A stretch of DNA of 55,564 bases from Desulfobacterales bacterium (GTDB taxonomy: Bacteria; Desulfobacterota; Desulfobacteria; Desulfobacterales; Desulfosalsimonadaceae), in contig JALOPH010000001.1 in the NCBI GenBank assembly GCA_025453995.1, positions 1 through 55,564 of the forward strand, written 5' to 3'. The notes beneath the pieces are model-generated. The model made no database searches. It saw only the letters and a program-made list of their open reading frames with translations, and was not told the DNA's origin. The position numbers and the translations under genes were made by a program. Shown here piece by piece: positions 16,763 to 25,100 of the stretch (its first letter is position 1; the number at the start of each line of letters is the position of its first letter).

Positions 16763-18481
16763 ATGAACCCCATATCAAAGTCATCTGAGGAAGCCGGGTC
16801 GTTTCCGCATACCCAGAAGCACCTGATGAATTACCGGCGGATCTGGCGGACCGTAGTGTTTCTGACAGGCTGCGTATCGCTTATCCCGCTGATATTCATC
16901 ACCACTATTGACTACCAGGTCACCCAGCGGGCCATCGAGTCGGAGTTTCTGCTGCGAACCACCCGGATCATCTCCAATACCCAGCGGGCCATCTCCTTTT
17001 TCCTGGTGGAACGAAAATCCGCGCTCAATTTTATTATCCGGGATAATAATTTCACTGACCTGGAAAATCCTGACAGGCTGCTTAAAATTCTGGAGAATCT
17101 TCAGGAAAGTTTCGGAGGCGGGTTTATGGACCTGGGTTTAATTGATTCAGACGGGCTTCAACGAAATTATATCGGGTTATATGAACTCCAGGGAAAAAAT
17201 TACAAAGACCAGGAGTGGTTTGAGGAAGTGGCCGAACGCGGGGATTATATCAGCGATGTCTTTATGGGATATCGAAAAATTCCCCATTTTATCATCGCGG
17301 TGAAGAGGGATCTGCCGGACGGCTCTTTTTATATCCTCCGGGCGGCCATCGGCATCGGTCCCTTTGAAAATCTGTTGTCCAACCTTGAGCTCGAGGGTTT
17401 GGGCGACGCCTTTATGATCAACCATGACGGCATTCTCCAGACCGCCTCCCGGAATTACGGCGGCGTTCTGGACAAAATCCCTCTGCCTGTCCCTAATTTT
17501 TCAGATAAATCTGAAGTGTATGAAAGCGGCGGTCCCGAAGCGTCACGGCTGGTCATCGGCTATAAATTCATTGACGATGCGCCTTATATCCTGATGATTG
17601 TTAAAAACAAGCATGAATTGATGAAGCCCTGGATGAAAACCCGCCTTCAGCTCATCGCCTTTCTCATCGGCAGCATCACCGTGATTCTGACTGTCATTCT
17701 GTGGACCGCCGGATTCATGGTCAGAAAAATTAAAAGCGCCGACCAGCGGCGGGTGATGTCTTTGCACCAGGTGGAATACGCCAACAAAATGGCCTCCATC
17801 GGCCGCATGGCCGCCAATGTCGCCCATGAAATCAACAACCCTCTGGCCATCATTAATGAGAAAGCCGGCCTGATGAAAGACCTGTTTCTTTTCAAAGGGG
17901 AATATGCCAAAGACGACCGTGTATTCACGTTGATTGACGCCATTCTTGCCTCCGTCAGGCGCGCCGGCACCATTACCAAAAGACTGCTGACCTTTGCTCG
18001 AAAATTTGAAGCTTCTGTTGAAAAAATCAATTTAAAGGCGCTGATCAGCGAGGTGATGAGTTTCTTCCAGCGGGAAGCGGATCACCGGGATATCGCGCTT
18101 CAAATTGATATTCCTGAAAACATGCCTGAAATTGAAAGCGACGTGGGAAAGCTGCAACAGATTTTCGTCAACATTATCAACAATGCGTTTGCCGCCATTA
18201 CAGGCAGGGGGCGCATCAGCATTCATATGGCTTTAAAAGGAATTGATCATATTTTAATCACCATCAGCGACACCGGCTGCGGGATACCCAGGGAGGATTT
18301 ATACCGGATTTTTGAGCCTTTTTTTTCCACCAAAAAAGGAAGCGGCGGGACAGGACTCGGTTTGTCCATCACATATAATCTAATTCAGGAAATCAAAGGA
18401 AAAATATCAGTGGACAGCGAGGTGGGAAAGGGTACCACGTTCGAGATATCGCTGCCCATCGTAAAAGACGAACCCTTTTAG
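16763..18481 (+). CDS. Membrane sensor histidine kinase with an extracytoplasmic sensor domain
   Basis: A 572-residue kinase. TM1 is at ~residues 30-50 (TVVFLTGCVSLIPLIFITTI); a ~230-residue periplasmic domain of dCache/Cache type follows (NYIGLYELQGKNYKDQEWF is typical of Cache sensors); TM2 is at ~295-315. Then come a HisKA dimerisation domain with phosphoacceptor His355 (NVAHEINNPLAI) and a complete HATPase domain: N box FVNIINNAFAAI, G1 DTGCGIP, F box FEPFFSTKKGS and G2 GGTGLGL. No HAMP domain is obvious. It is followed 14 bp later by a single-domain receiver and is the only apparently active kinase in the cluster. Confidence 0.92.
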   Translation: MNPISKSSEEAGSFPHTQKHLMNYRRIWRTVVFLTGCVSLIPLIFITTIDYQVTQRAIESEFLLRTTRIISNTQRAISFFLVERKSALNFIIRDNNFTDLENPDRLLKILENLQESFGGGFMDLGLIDSDGLQRNYIGLYELQGKNYKDQEWFEEVAERGDYISDVFMGYRKIPHFIIAVKRDLPDGSFYILRAAIGIGPFENLLSNLELEGLGDAFMINHDGILQTASRNYGGVLDKIPLPVPNFSDKSEVYESGGPEASRLVIGYKFIDDAPYILMIVKNKHELMKPWMKTRLQLIAFLIGSITVILTVILWTAGFMVRKIKSADQRRVMSLHQVEYANKMASIGRMAANVAHEINNPLAIINEKAGLMKDLFLFKGEYAKDDRVFTLIDAILASVRRAGTITKRLLTFARKFEASVEKINLKALISEVMSFFQREADHRDIALQIDIPENMPEIESDVGKLQQIFVNIINNAFAAITGRGRISIHMALKGIDHILITISDTGCGIPREDLYRIFEPFFSTKKGSGGTGLGLSITYNLIQEIKGKISVDSEVGKGTTFEISLPIVKDEPF

Positions 18482-18495
18482 TCAAAGGAGTTGAT

Positions 18496-18882
18496 ATGGC
18501 GATCAATGTTTTACTGGTCGATGATGAAATTGAGCTGGTCTCCACTTTGGCGGAAAGATTGTCCATGCGGGGGTATGAGGTCAAATGGACAACCACCAGC
18601 GAGGACGCCTTACGCCGGATCGAATCCCAATCCTTTGACGTGGCGGTTCTGGATTTAAAAATGCCCAGGATCTGCGGCCTGAAGCTCAGGGAAAATCTTC
18701 AGAAAAAACAGCCGGCCATGAAATTTATTTTTCTGACCGGATACGGGTCGGAAGAGGACTACCGGAAAATTTCCGACCAGATCGGCGAAGAATTTTATTT
18801 GGTAAAGCCGGTGGACATCGACGTTCTGATTGAAAAAATCAACATGGTTGTAAAACCACAAACAAAAGGCGAACCATCATGA
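18496..18882 (+). CDS. Single-domain response regulator (receiver only)
   Basis: A 128-residue CheY-like receiver: acidic residues VDDE, phosphoacceptor Asp53 (VLDLKMPRICG), Thr in FLTGYG, and Lys in LVKPVD. There is no output domain. AAAGGAG precedes the start. Its stop overlaps the next start by 4 bp (ATGA), so it is translationally coupled to the degenerate kinase at 18879. This fits a phosphate shuttle in a relay. Confidence 0.92.
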   Translation: MAINVLLVDDEIELVSTLAERLSMRGYEVKWTTTSEDALRRIESQSFDVAVLDLKMPRICGLKLRENLQKKQPAMKFIFLTGYGSEEDYRKISDQIGEEFYLVKPVDIDVLIEKINMVVKPQTKGEPS

Positions 18883-19538
18883 CGGACAACCCAAATGCAA
18901 TTGGCGGTGAAAATCTCCGCTTTTTCGGCAAAGTGACCGCATCCATCTCCCATGAAATCAAAAATGTTTTGGCAATCATGAATGAAAAAGCCGGCCTGCT
19001 GAAGGACCTGACATTGATGGCGCAAAAAGGAATAACGCTGGATATAAATCGCATTCAATCCATTGCGGATGATCTGCGGGCTCAGATCAAACGGGGAGAC
19101 GACATTATCAAGAACATGAATAAGTACTCCCACAGCGTGGATCATGAGATTGCTGAAGTAAACCTTTCGGAGTTGATCGGTCTGATGGTCACGCTTTCAG
19201 AACGCATGGCTTCCAAACATGGGATCACGCTCATCGCCCCCCCCGTCCAGTCAGGCCTCTCGGTCCGTACCCGGCCTTTTATGCTGGAACAACTGATCTG
19301 GCAGTGCCTTCAAATGATCATGGAACGAAGCGAGCAGGATAAAACCATCACCGTTGAGATTGCATCCTCAGATCAGGGCCATCAAATCATCCTTCGGAAT
19401 AAAGGGGGAGCGGCGTCTCTGCCAAAAGAGGCCATATCGTGGTTGATCAAAACACTTCATGCCGATCTGAAAATCATGAACGGGGAAACCGGACTGGTTG
19501 TGTCGCTTCCCCGGGATATTTCCGTTCAAGAGGATTGA
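18879..19538 (+). CDS. Degenerate histidine kinase, ChpT-like phosphotransferase candidate
   Basis: A 219-residue soluble protein. The dimerisation helix carries His25 in ASISHEIKNVLAIMNEKAGL, close to the equivalent segment of the kinase at 16763 (VAHEINNPLAIINEKAGL), so the two probably share ancestry. The C-terminal part has an HATPase-like outline but lacks the N-box asparagines (QLIWQCLQMIMERS) and has no recognisable G1 or G2 glycine motif, so it should not bind ATP in the usual way. Size and layout resemble ChpT-type histidine phosphotransferases (DHp plus non-catalytic ATPase-like domain). It overlaps the upstream receiver by 4 bp and is followed 40 bp later by another receiver. The phosphotransferase role is inferred. 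Confidence 0.75.
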   Translation: MTDNPNAIGGENLRFFGKVTASISHEIKNVLAIMNEKAGLLKDLTLMAQKGITLDINRIQSIADDLRAQIKRGDDIIKNMNKYSHSVDHEIAEVNLSELIGLMVTLSERMASKHGITLIAPPVQSGLSVRTRPFMLEQLIWQCLQMIMERSEQDKTITVEIASSDQGHQIILRNKGGAASLPKEAISWLIKTLHADLKIMNGETGLVVSLPRDISVQED

Positions 19539-19578
19539 CCGGAATGTATAAATGTCACCTAACTAAAGGAGGTTTTAT

Positions 19579-20025
19579 ATGCAGCCCAGAGTTTTGATTG
19601 TAGATGATGAGGAAGTTTTTGCCAAAACCCTTGCCGAAAGATTGTCCATCCGGGATTATAAAGTCGCGGTGGCATATAATGGCAAAAACGCCATCGATCA
19701 TGTGAAAAAGGAAAAAACAGACGTGGTGATCCTGGATGTTTCCATGCCCGGCATGGACGGCGTTGAAGCCTTAAAAGAAATCAAAAAAGCAAAACCCCTG
19801 ACGGAAGTGATCATGCTCACCGGGCACGCGACGGTGGAAACCGCCATTGACGGCATGAAGCTGGGCGCCCTGGATTATCTCATGAAACCCTGTGAAACCG
19901 AAGAACTTGTTGAAAAAATCAACATGGCCCATAAACGAAAATCCGAACACGAGGAGCGGATACTTCAGGCCAAAATGCAGCGCATCATTTCTTCGCCACG
20001 GTCTGTTTTCAAGGAAGATGATTGA
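19579..20025 (+). CDS. Single-domain response regulator (receiver only)
   Basis: A 148-residue receiver with VDDEEV acidic pocket, Asp53 (ILDVSMPGMDG), MLTGHATVETAI and LMKPCE. A helical tail of about 25 residues follows, with no DNA-binding domain. A very strong ribosome site (AAAGGAGG) precedes it. It is the last gene of the same-strand run beginning at 12636 and closely resembles the receiver at the C-terminus of the 15395 fusion (both read LSIRD/LMIRD then VAYNG/VAYDG). Confidence 0.92.
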   Translation: MQPRVLIVDDEEVFAKTLAERLSIRDYKVAVAYNGKNAIDHVKKEKTDVVILDVSMPGMDGVEALKEIKKAKPLTEVIMLTGHATVETAIDGMKLGALDYLMKPCETEELVEKINMAHKRKSEHEERILQAKMQRIISSPRSVFKEDD

Positions 20026-20069
20026 ATGGCTGCTTTCGGAAACGGATAATTTGGCGCCAGAGGAAAAGC

Positions 20070-20096
20070 GGCAGGGCCATCTTTGACCCTGCCCAA
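20070..20096 (+). terminator. Possible terminator hairpin after the signalling genes
   Basis: GGCAGGG and CCCTGCC form a 7-bp stem with a loop of about 13 nt. There is no U run after it, so this is a weak intrinsic terminator candidate at best. Confidence 0.3.
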
Positions 20097-20141
20097 AATA
20101 TTACTATAGGAAATTAAATTAAAAATCCTGTCCGATCATAA

Positions 20142-20588
20142 TCAATGGCAGGGTCCAATAAGCTGAGGGCCTTCATATTCCAGTCCACATTCTATTGGAT
20201 TACAGTGGCTCCCGATACCCCTATACCATCCCATGAGGGTGTTTGCGTCTAATTCAACCCAACCGCTGCCCCCATGAACCTCGTCTTGAGACGTATTATA
20301 CCCTGAACCGCTGAAGTGGATCAAAATTTTACCCCCAATAATTTCTGCGTTCCCATTTATCAATGTTATACTTCCATCTGTGGTTTCGCTTCTGCCATGG
20401 ACGATGTAGTGTTTCCCAACCGTACGCATTACAGCCAAGCTTACAAGCTCGCCATTACTATCATTAGTTAAGCAAATCTCCCCCTTGTTGCTTGGCCACA
20501 GGTTGGGTCCAGCCTGGACTGAATTCAACCAGCAAAACAAGATAGCCGCAATTACAATTCCTGCCTTAACAACTCCCATTGATCTCAT
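20142..20588 (-). CDS. Small secreted protein of unknown function
   Basis: A 148-residue protein with a clear signal peptide (VIAAILFCWLNSVQA-GP, cleavage near residue 27) and GGAGGTAAC before the ATG. The mature part is rich in Gly, Ser and Asn and likely beta-structured (VGKHYIVHGRSETTDGSITL). It has four cysteines that could form disulfides. No family is recognised. It lies downstream of a candidate promoter at 20877-20905 with a long leader that contains a 12-bp hairpin. Confidence 0.75.
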   Translation of the reverse strand: MRSMGVVKAGIVIAAILFCWLNSVQAGPNLWPSNKGEICLTNDSNGELVSLAVMRTVGKHYIVHGRSETTDGSITLINGNAEIIGGKILIHFSGSGYNTSQDEVHGGSGWVELDANTLMGWYRGIGSHCNPIECGLEYEGPQLIGPCH

Positions 20589-20987
20589 AAGTTACCTCCT
20601 CCAAAAAATTGTAAGTATGTTTGACCGGGCGCTTAGGTCATCCTCAGGCAGAAAACAATTTTCCGGCCAATGACCCGCTCCCGCCCAGGGGCTTTTGCAA
20701 ACATGAGTTAACTGATTGGGTCTTATGCGAAATTGGATTTTTTCAGATCCATCCCTCAAGCCAAGGCCTGAGGGATGGATTATGGGGGAATTTTGAGGCG
20801 AACCAAGTTCACGTCCAACTCCCAATAATATAGTTGAAGGGGACGATAGAATAGGTCTGTAATGGATTTTAAGACTATAATGCAAAAATATTATACAAAT
20901 GTCAACAAATGCATAGCTTATCTGCCAACGGCCAGTTTCACCGGGCGCGACGATCTATCAGTGATCCGGTGAAAACTGAGGCTGCCT
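20589..20987. other. Intergenic region with a long leader and two hairpins
   Basis: No gene was found. It holds a perfect 12-bp stem (ATCCATCCCTCA 20747-20758 / TGAGGGATGGAT 20769-20780, loop 10 nt) and a second stem, AGTTTCACCGG 20934-20944 with 20966-20977, containing one bulge. Neither is followed by a clear T run. Confidence 0.6.
20877..20905 (-). promoter_or_regulatory. Candidate promoter for the small secreted protein
   Basis: On the minus strand TTGACA (20900-20905) and CATTAT (20877-20882) are spaced by 17 bp. The resulting 5' leader to the ATG at 20588 would be about 285 nt and includes the 12-bp hairpin at 20747-20780. Confidence 0.4.
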
Positions 20988-21278
20988 TCAAAGTGTTGGT
21001 TCCTTTGGAAGTTGCGCTCCATGCCACACAGCAACAATCCAAACAAATTGACCTTTAATTTTGTAAAAGAATCGGTAAGGTGATACTACCACTTCACGGT
21101 AAGGAAGTTCTGAAAATTCAGGAATAATTCTTCCAGACTCAGGTAAGGCTTCGAGCCTTCGCAAAATTGTTTCTGCTTTATTTCGAAAGTTAACTGCCGC
21201 TGATGATTTATCCTTTCGAATGTATGATATCGCCGAAAGGAATTGGTTACGGGCAGAAGGAGTAAATTGAACCTTCAC
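20988..21278 (-). CDS. ParE/RelE-family toxin of a type II toxin-antitoxin module
   Basis: A 96-residue protein starting MKVQFTPSARNQFLSAISYI, with the RelE/ParE superfamily pattern: LEALPESGRIIPEF, then YREVVVSPYRFFYKI and VAVWHGAQ. Family members inhibit translation (RelE) or DNA gyrase (ParE); the PESGR and YR-RFFY segments look more ParE-like, but the target is not certain. It begins 2 bp after the antitoxin gene ends, typical of such operons. Confidence 0.85.
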   Translation of the reverse strand: MKVQFTPSARNQFLSAISYIRKDKSSAAVNFRNKAETILRRLEALPESGRIIPEFSELPYREVVVSPYRFFYKIKGQFVWIVAVWHGAQLPKEPTL

Positions 21279-21280
21279 TA

Positions 21281-21556
21281 TTATTCCTTGGCTAAAAGGG
21301 CGTCAGCTTCCGAAAGAACTGTATCCAGGTCATATCCTTCACCTAATTCAATTTCCCTTTCTCCCTTGGCCAAAAGCATTAAGAGTTCCTTTTCATGTTC
21401 GGATTTCTCATAGGCTTCAACGCCGATCATTACAGCTGTTGCTCGTCCTCTTTGCGTAATGATTAACGGCTCTTTATTTTTATTCAATTGTTTCAGAAGT
21501 TTGGCTGTATCTTGTCTCAAGTCGCTTATAGGGATTATATTAGATAGCTTTCTCAT
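21281..21556 (-). CDS. Phd/YefM-family antitoxin
   Basis: A 91-residue protein starting MRKLSNIIPISDLRQDTAKL, with the Phd/YefM fold features (LNKNKEPLIITQRGRATAVM and GVEAYEK), followed by an acidic toxin-binding tail. AGGAGG precedes the ATG. It is first in the operon, with the ParE-like toxin after it, and is expected to bind its own promoter and repress the pair. Confidence 0.87.
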   Translation of the reverse strand: MRKLSNIIPISDLRQDTAKLLKQLNKNKEPLIITQRGRATAVMIGVEAYEKSEHEKELLMLLAKGEREIELGEGYDLDTVLSEADALLAKE

Positions 21557-21645
21557 GGCTTACCTCCTATTGTGCTTTCGAAATGTATCATCAAACGTCC
21601 CATAAAGCAACTGTTTAACAAGACAATTTTATTTGATAGCAATAC

Positions 21646-21703
21646 GCCAACGCCCGGCATAATGCGCGGCGGCATTTGCCGTCGCCTTGATGCCGTGGTT
21701 GGC
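21646..21703. repeat. 58-bp imperfect palindrome (cruciform)
   Basis: Outer arms GCCAAC-gcc-CGGCAT and ATGCCG-tg-GTTGGC enclose a second hairpin, GCGGCGGCA / TGCCGTCGC (one mismatch). The whole can fold into one long stem. It lies upstream of the toxin-antitoxin promoter. An attC-like nature was considered and not supported. Confidence 0.6.
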
Positions 21704-22003
21704 CTCTCAATAGGCAAAAAGCTCTTGCAAACAATTTATAATTTTAATCTGCGCGCTTTGGGAAATTACACCAAGCTTTTGAATTAACCTGGATTGAAGG
21801 AATTCAATAATGGAGAATTTGAATATGAAAACACTCATTAACGGACTGCATGAATTAGAGGGTAAGCAATGATTTGTATTCTAAATCCCGAATTAACAAC
21901 AGGTTATCCGGAAGCTCAGGGTTTAAAACAGGCCCGAGACTTTGGGAAAGCCATTGCACGATTCAGCAAAGTCGTTGCTGACGGCGACGCCAGCTATATT
22001 GTG

Positions 22004-22141
22004 CCTGAACGGAAAGTGTAGATTTTTGGTCAAAGACAAGGCCGCAAAAATTTTTTAACCGCAGGCGTAGCGGCGTTACGTCGAGGATCAAAAAATTTCG
22101 AGAACGCAGTAATTGACCAAAAGATGCGGTTTCCGCTCGGG
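22004..22141 (+). repeat. Dispersed palindromic element, copy 1
   Basis: About 135 bp with terminal inverted repeats GAACGGAAA / TTTCCGCTC, inner arms TTTTTGGTCAAAG / TTGACCAAAAG, and an apex GTAGCGGCGTTAC. It matches the copies at 32079-32214 and 43012-43158. It lies 14 bp beyond the pilY1 stop. Confidence 0.85.
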
Positions 22142-22155
22142 AACTTAAAAGACCG

Positions 22156-25100
22156 CTATTCAATCACACGCCAGTAAATCATTCCCGGCGGGTTTTCCGG
22201 GACTGCGATATCGCTTATCTCCCCGAGAGCATCCGGCAGAAACAGGTGCCCGCCTAATTCAACGGCATCAAATACAGTTTTATCTATTTTCTGTCCGGTG
22301 GGAGTAAGACTCAGGATTAAATCCTTCTCATCAAACAAACGGTCATGATTTGCATCAAATTTAGGTTCAGGAGTACGCCCGCCGGTGCACGCATCTATCT
22401 GATGCACAACTGAATCGCCCCCGGCATCACAAGGCGCATCCGAAGGAATTGACGAAATCATCACTGAAATCCGTGAGTTCAAGACGGGGTCATGAATGGA
22501 ACGCTCACGCACATCCGGCAAATCAAAATACCAGCCCGCATGAACCCCTCTTTTGCTATTGGCATCATAATAATGGACTGGATGATCCGTTAACATCCGC
22601 CACTCGTTTGTTTCTGATTCAACTTCCTGTTGAAGGAGGGTCACATTCCTGCCATTTCTATCCAGATAGTAATTGCCAGATAAATTCGACAGCTTTCTCT
22701 CCGGTGTGAACGCACCCAGATACAATTTTCTTGAAACCGATTCGCCCAGCGCCTGTTCCCACATTTCCTGCCAATCCCAGATGCCATAAAACGTCTGGGT
22801 CGATGTATCTGCTGTATCAGGTACTCCCAGATACCGGCCGGTACCGAAAATAACCATGAACCCTTTTCCTCCAGACGCACAGCTTTGCATCACTTCAGGA
22901 GACACAGTGATCGGCTGGACATCACCGGTAGAATTCCGTGCAGTGAATAGCGGCTGGGGATTGACGCCGTCTGAAAATGAAAAATTCCATTGGCCTGTGG
23001 AGATTCCGGTCAGATCGAACTTCCACAAATTCCCCATCAGATCACCGGAATAAACATAATCCGCATATCCGTCGAATTCCCTGTCAATGATCGTGGGGGA
23101 CGACATTCCATTGCAGCCGCCCGCTCCGGTATCGAATTTTTTGATAAGCGCTCCTGTTTCCGCGTTTAGTATATACAACACCGCCCTGCCGCTGATGCTG
23201 TCATATCCATTCCCGAATATCGCCACCCAGCCGGCTGCCTTCGTGTTGACAATGTAGGCGCGGCTGAATGCATAACCCAGATCCGCATCACTATCAGCCG
23301 GGTATTCCCACTTGACAACAGCGCCTGCGTCGGCCTCGCTAAGGCCATTGACCTCCGTCACATCCAGGCAGAAGTATCCTTTCCCCCCCTTTCCCAGCCC
23401 GCATACCAGCAGGACTTTCTCCCCGATGTCCGCCACATAGGGCGTGTTGTCCACATAAAAGATATGTCTGTAAGCAACGTTGGCCAGATAGCTGAGATTA
23501 TCCAAAACCAGATTCGGCACGTAAGCAAACATTTCCCTTCCTGTTTCCGCGTCAAAAGCGTGAAGCATTCCGTCATTGGCGCCGGCAAATACCGCGCCGC
23601 TGTTGCCATAATCAAAGCAGACCGGCGCTGAATGCACGATATCTCCGAGCTTGCTGTTTCTTGCCCTGAATGCGCCGCCATGCGCTATGTCAAGGCTTGA
23701 ATCGCCGCGCAAATAGTCCACCAGATGACGGGCGATTTCAGAATCAGGATCAAGGCTCATTTTCTGCCGCTCATTAAAACTGTCATACCTAAACGGAATA
23801 CCCCCTCCTCCTGAATATGAAAATATCACCCGGTCATCAGGTTCAATTTGATCCAGCAGCAACCCCGCCCGCCATTTCGCCGATCCGATGCCGCCGGTCT
23901 TTACATCCAATGGAAAGGCAACCAGATCGCCTGACCAATTGTCTGTATAATAAATTCCCTGGTATATCATGGACCCGACGTGGCGCTGGACTGAGTTGGC
24001 GGCAAGGCCGGCCGCCGTTCCCAGGCGGTTTTCAATGTCCGTCTTTAAGACATCCAACGCATCGATCAATTCTTCAGGACTTTGCGCGGAGACATGTTCT
24101 CCCCTGCCATTAACTGCGGCATGGAATAAATCATCGATTTTTTCCAAATTGCCGCCGGCTGGATCCGGCCATTTGGGACAATTCCCTGCCGTGCATTCCC
24201 GCCATTCATCCCGATCAATGGTTCCTTGCAGGCCAAAAGAGAGCCCATAGCTTACCATGTGCTGATGATTCGCCCCGTCGATGGCGCTTTGAGACACATT
24301 ATTCTCCAGATTCCTGTTCAAGTCGTTTTCATAACAGGTCATGGCCACATCCGCCAGGGTGTCTGAATAAACATCTCCGAATTTTCCGCCGTCAAACTCC
24401 GTATCGTGATCACCGTCCGCGTTGCCGACATCCGGTGAATCATCATTCCAGAATCCATCGGTTACAATCACGCAAAAAGCCTGTTCACAGGCGCCGCCGT
24501 ACTCGGCTGAAAAAAAAGGATAGCTTTCATCGCTGGTATGGATCGGCAGATTCCCTGTCTTGAGATAGTCACCCATGAAATAAGCACCGATATCTTTAAG
24601 TCCCTGGCGAAGCGGTGTGCTGCCGCCGACTTTTAAACCATAGAGAATATCCAGCAGTTGATCGGTATAATCATAGTTGATGTCGCCGATCGTGGCTTTG
24701 ACCGGCAGCGCGGGCTGGGCAATTCGTTTATGAAGTGAAACAAGGCCGACATTGACGCCTTTCATAGAGCAGATGATGTTGGCGACGGCTCCTTTGGCTG
24801 TGAGGATGCCCCGCCTATAAAATGAATACCAGTTGGCGAAATTCTGTCTTTCACCGGCGAAAGTTCGGCCGCTGACAATCCCGGCCGCCTGAGCCTCCAG
24901 CGCCGTCAATTTTTGCAGTTCATCCGCCGCTATGGTTTCATCGCCGTCATCAGTGACCCGGAAATATTCAAAATCATTGTTAAGGTTTACCAGAAAAAGC
25001 CCGCTGCTGTTTTGTACATAATAATGCGCATTGATAATGTTGATGCCGGATTCCTTCTGGACCGGCACCAATGCGACCGCGTCCGCGCAGGCTCGATGCA

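Larger units (their letters stand above)
21557..22155. other. Gene-free region with a cruciform and a dispersed repeat
   Basis: No credible gene. It contains a 58-bp imperfect palindrome (21646-21703) and repeat copy 1 (22004-22141). Short frames across it correspond to the repeat or to random sequence. Confidence 0.6.

Noticed and set aside
21646-21703. Integron attC site next to the toxin-antitoxin pair
   Set aside because: The ends do not fit RYYYAAC / GTTRRRY, and no integrase or second site was seen.
21963-22163. Small minus-strand protein shared with frames at 32075-32314 and 43010-43276
   Set aside because: The similar translations arise because all three overlap the dispersed palindromic element; there is no ribosome site and the frames do not share a start.
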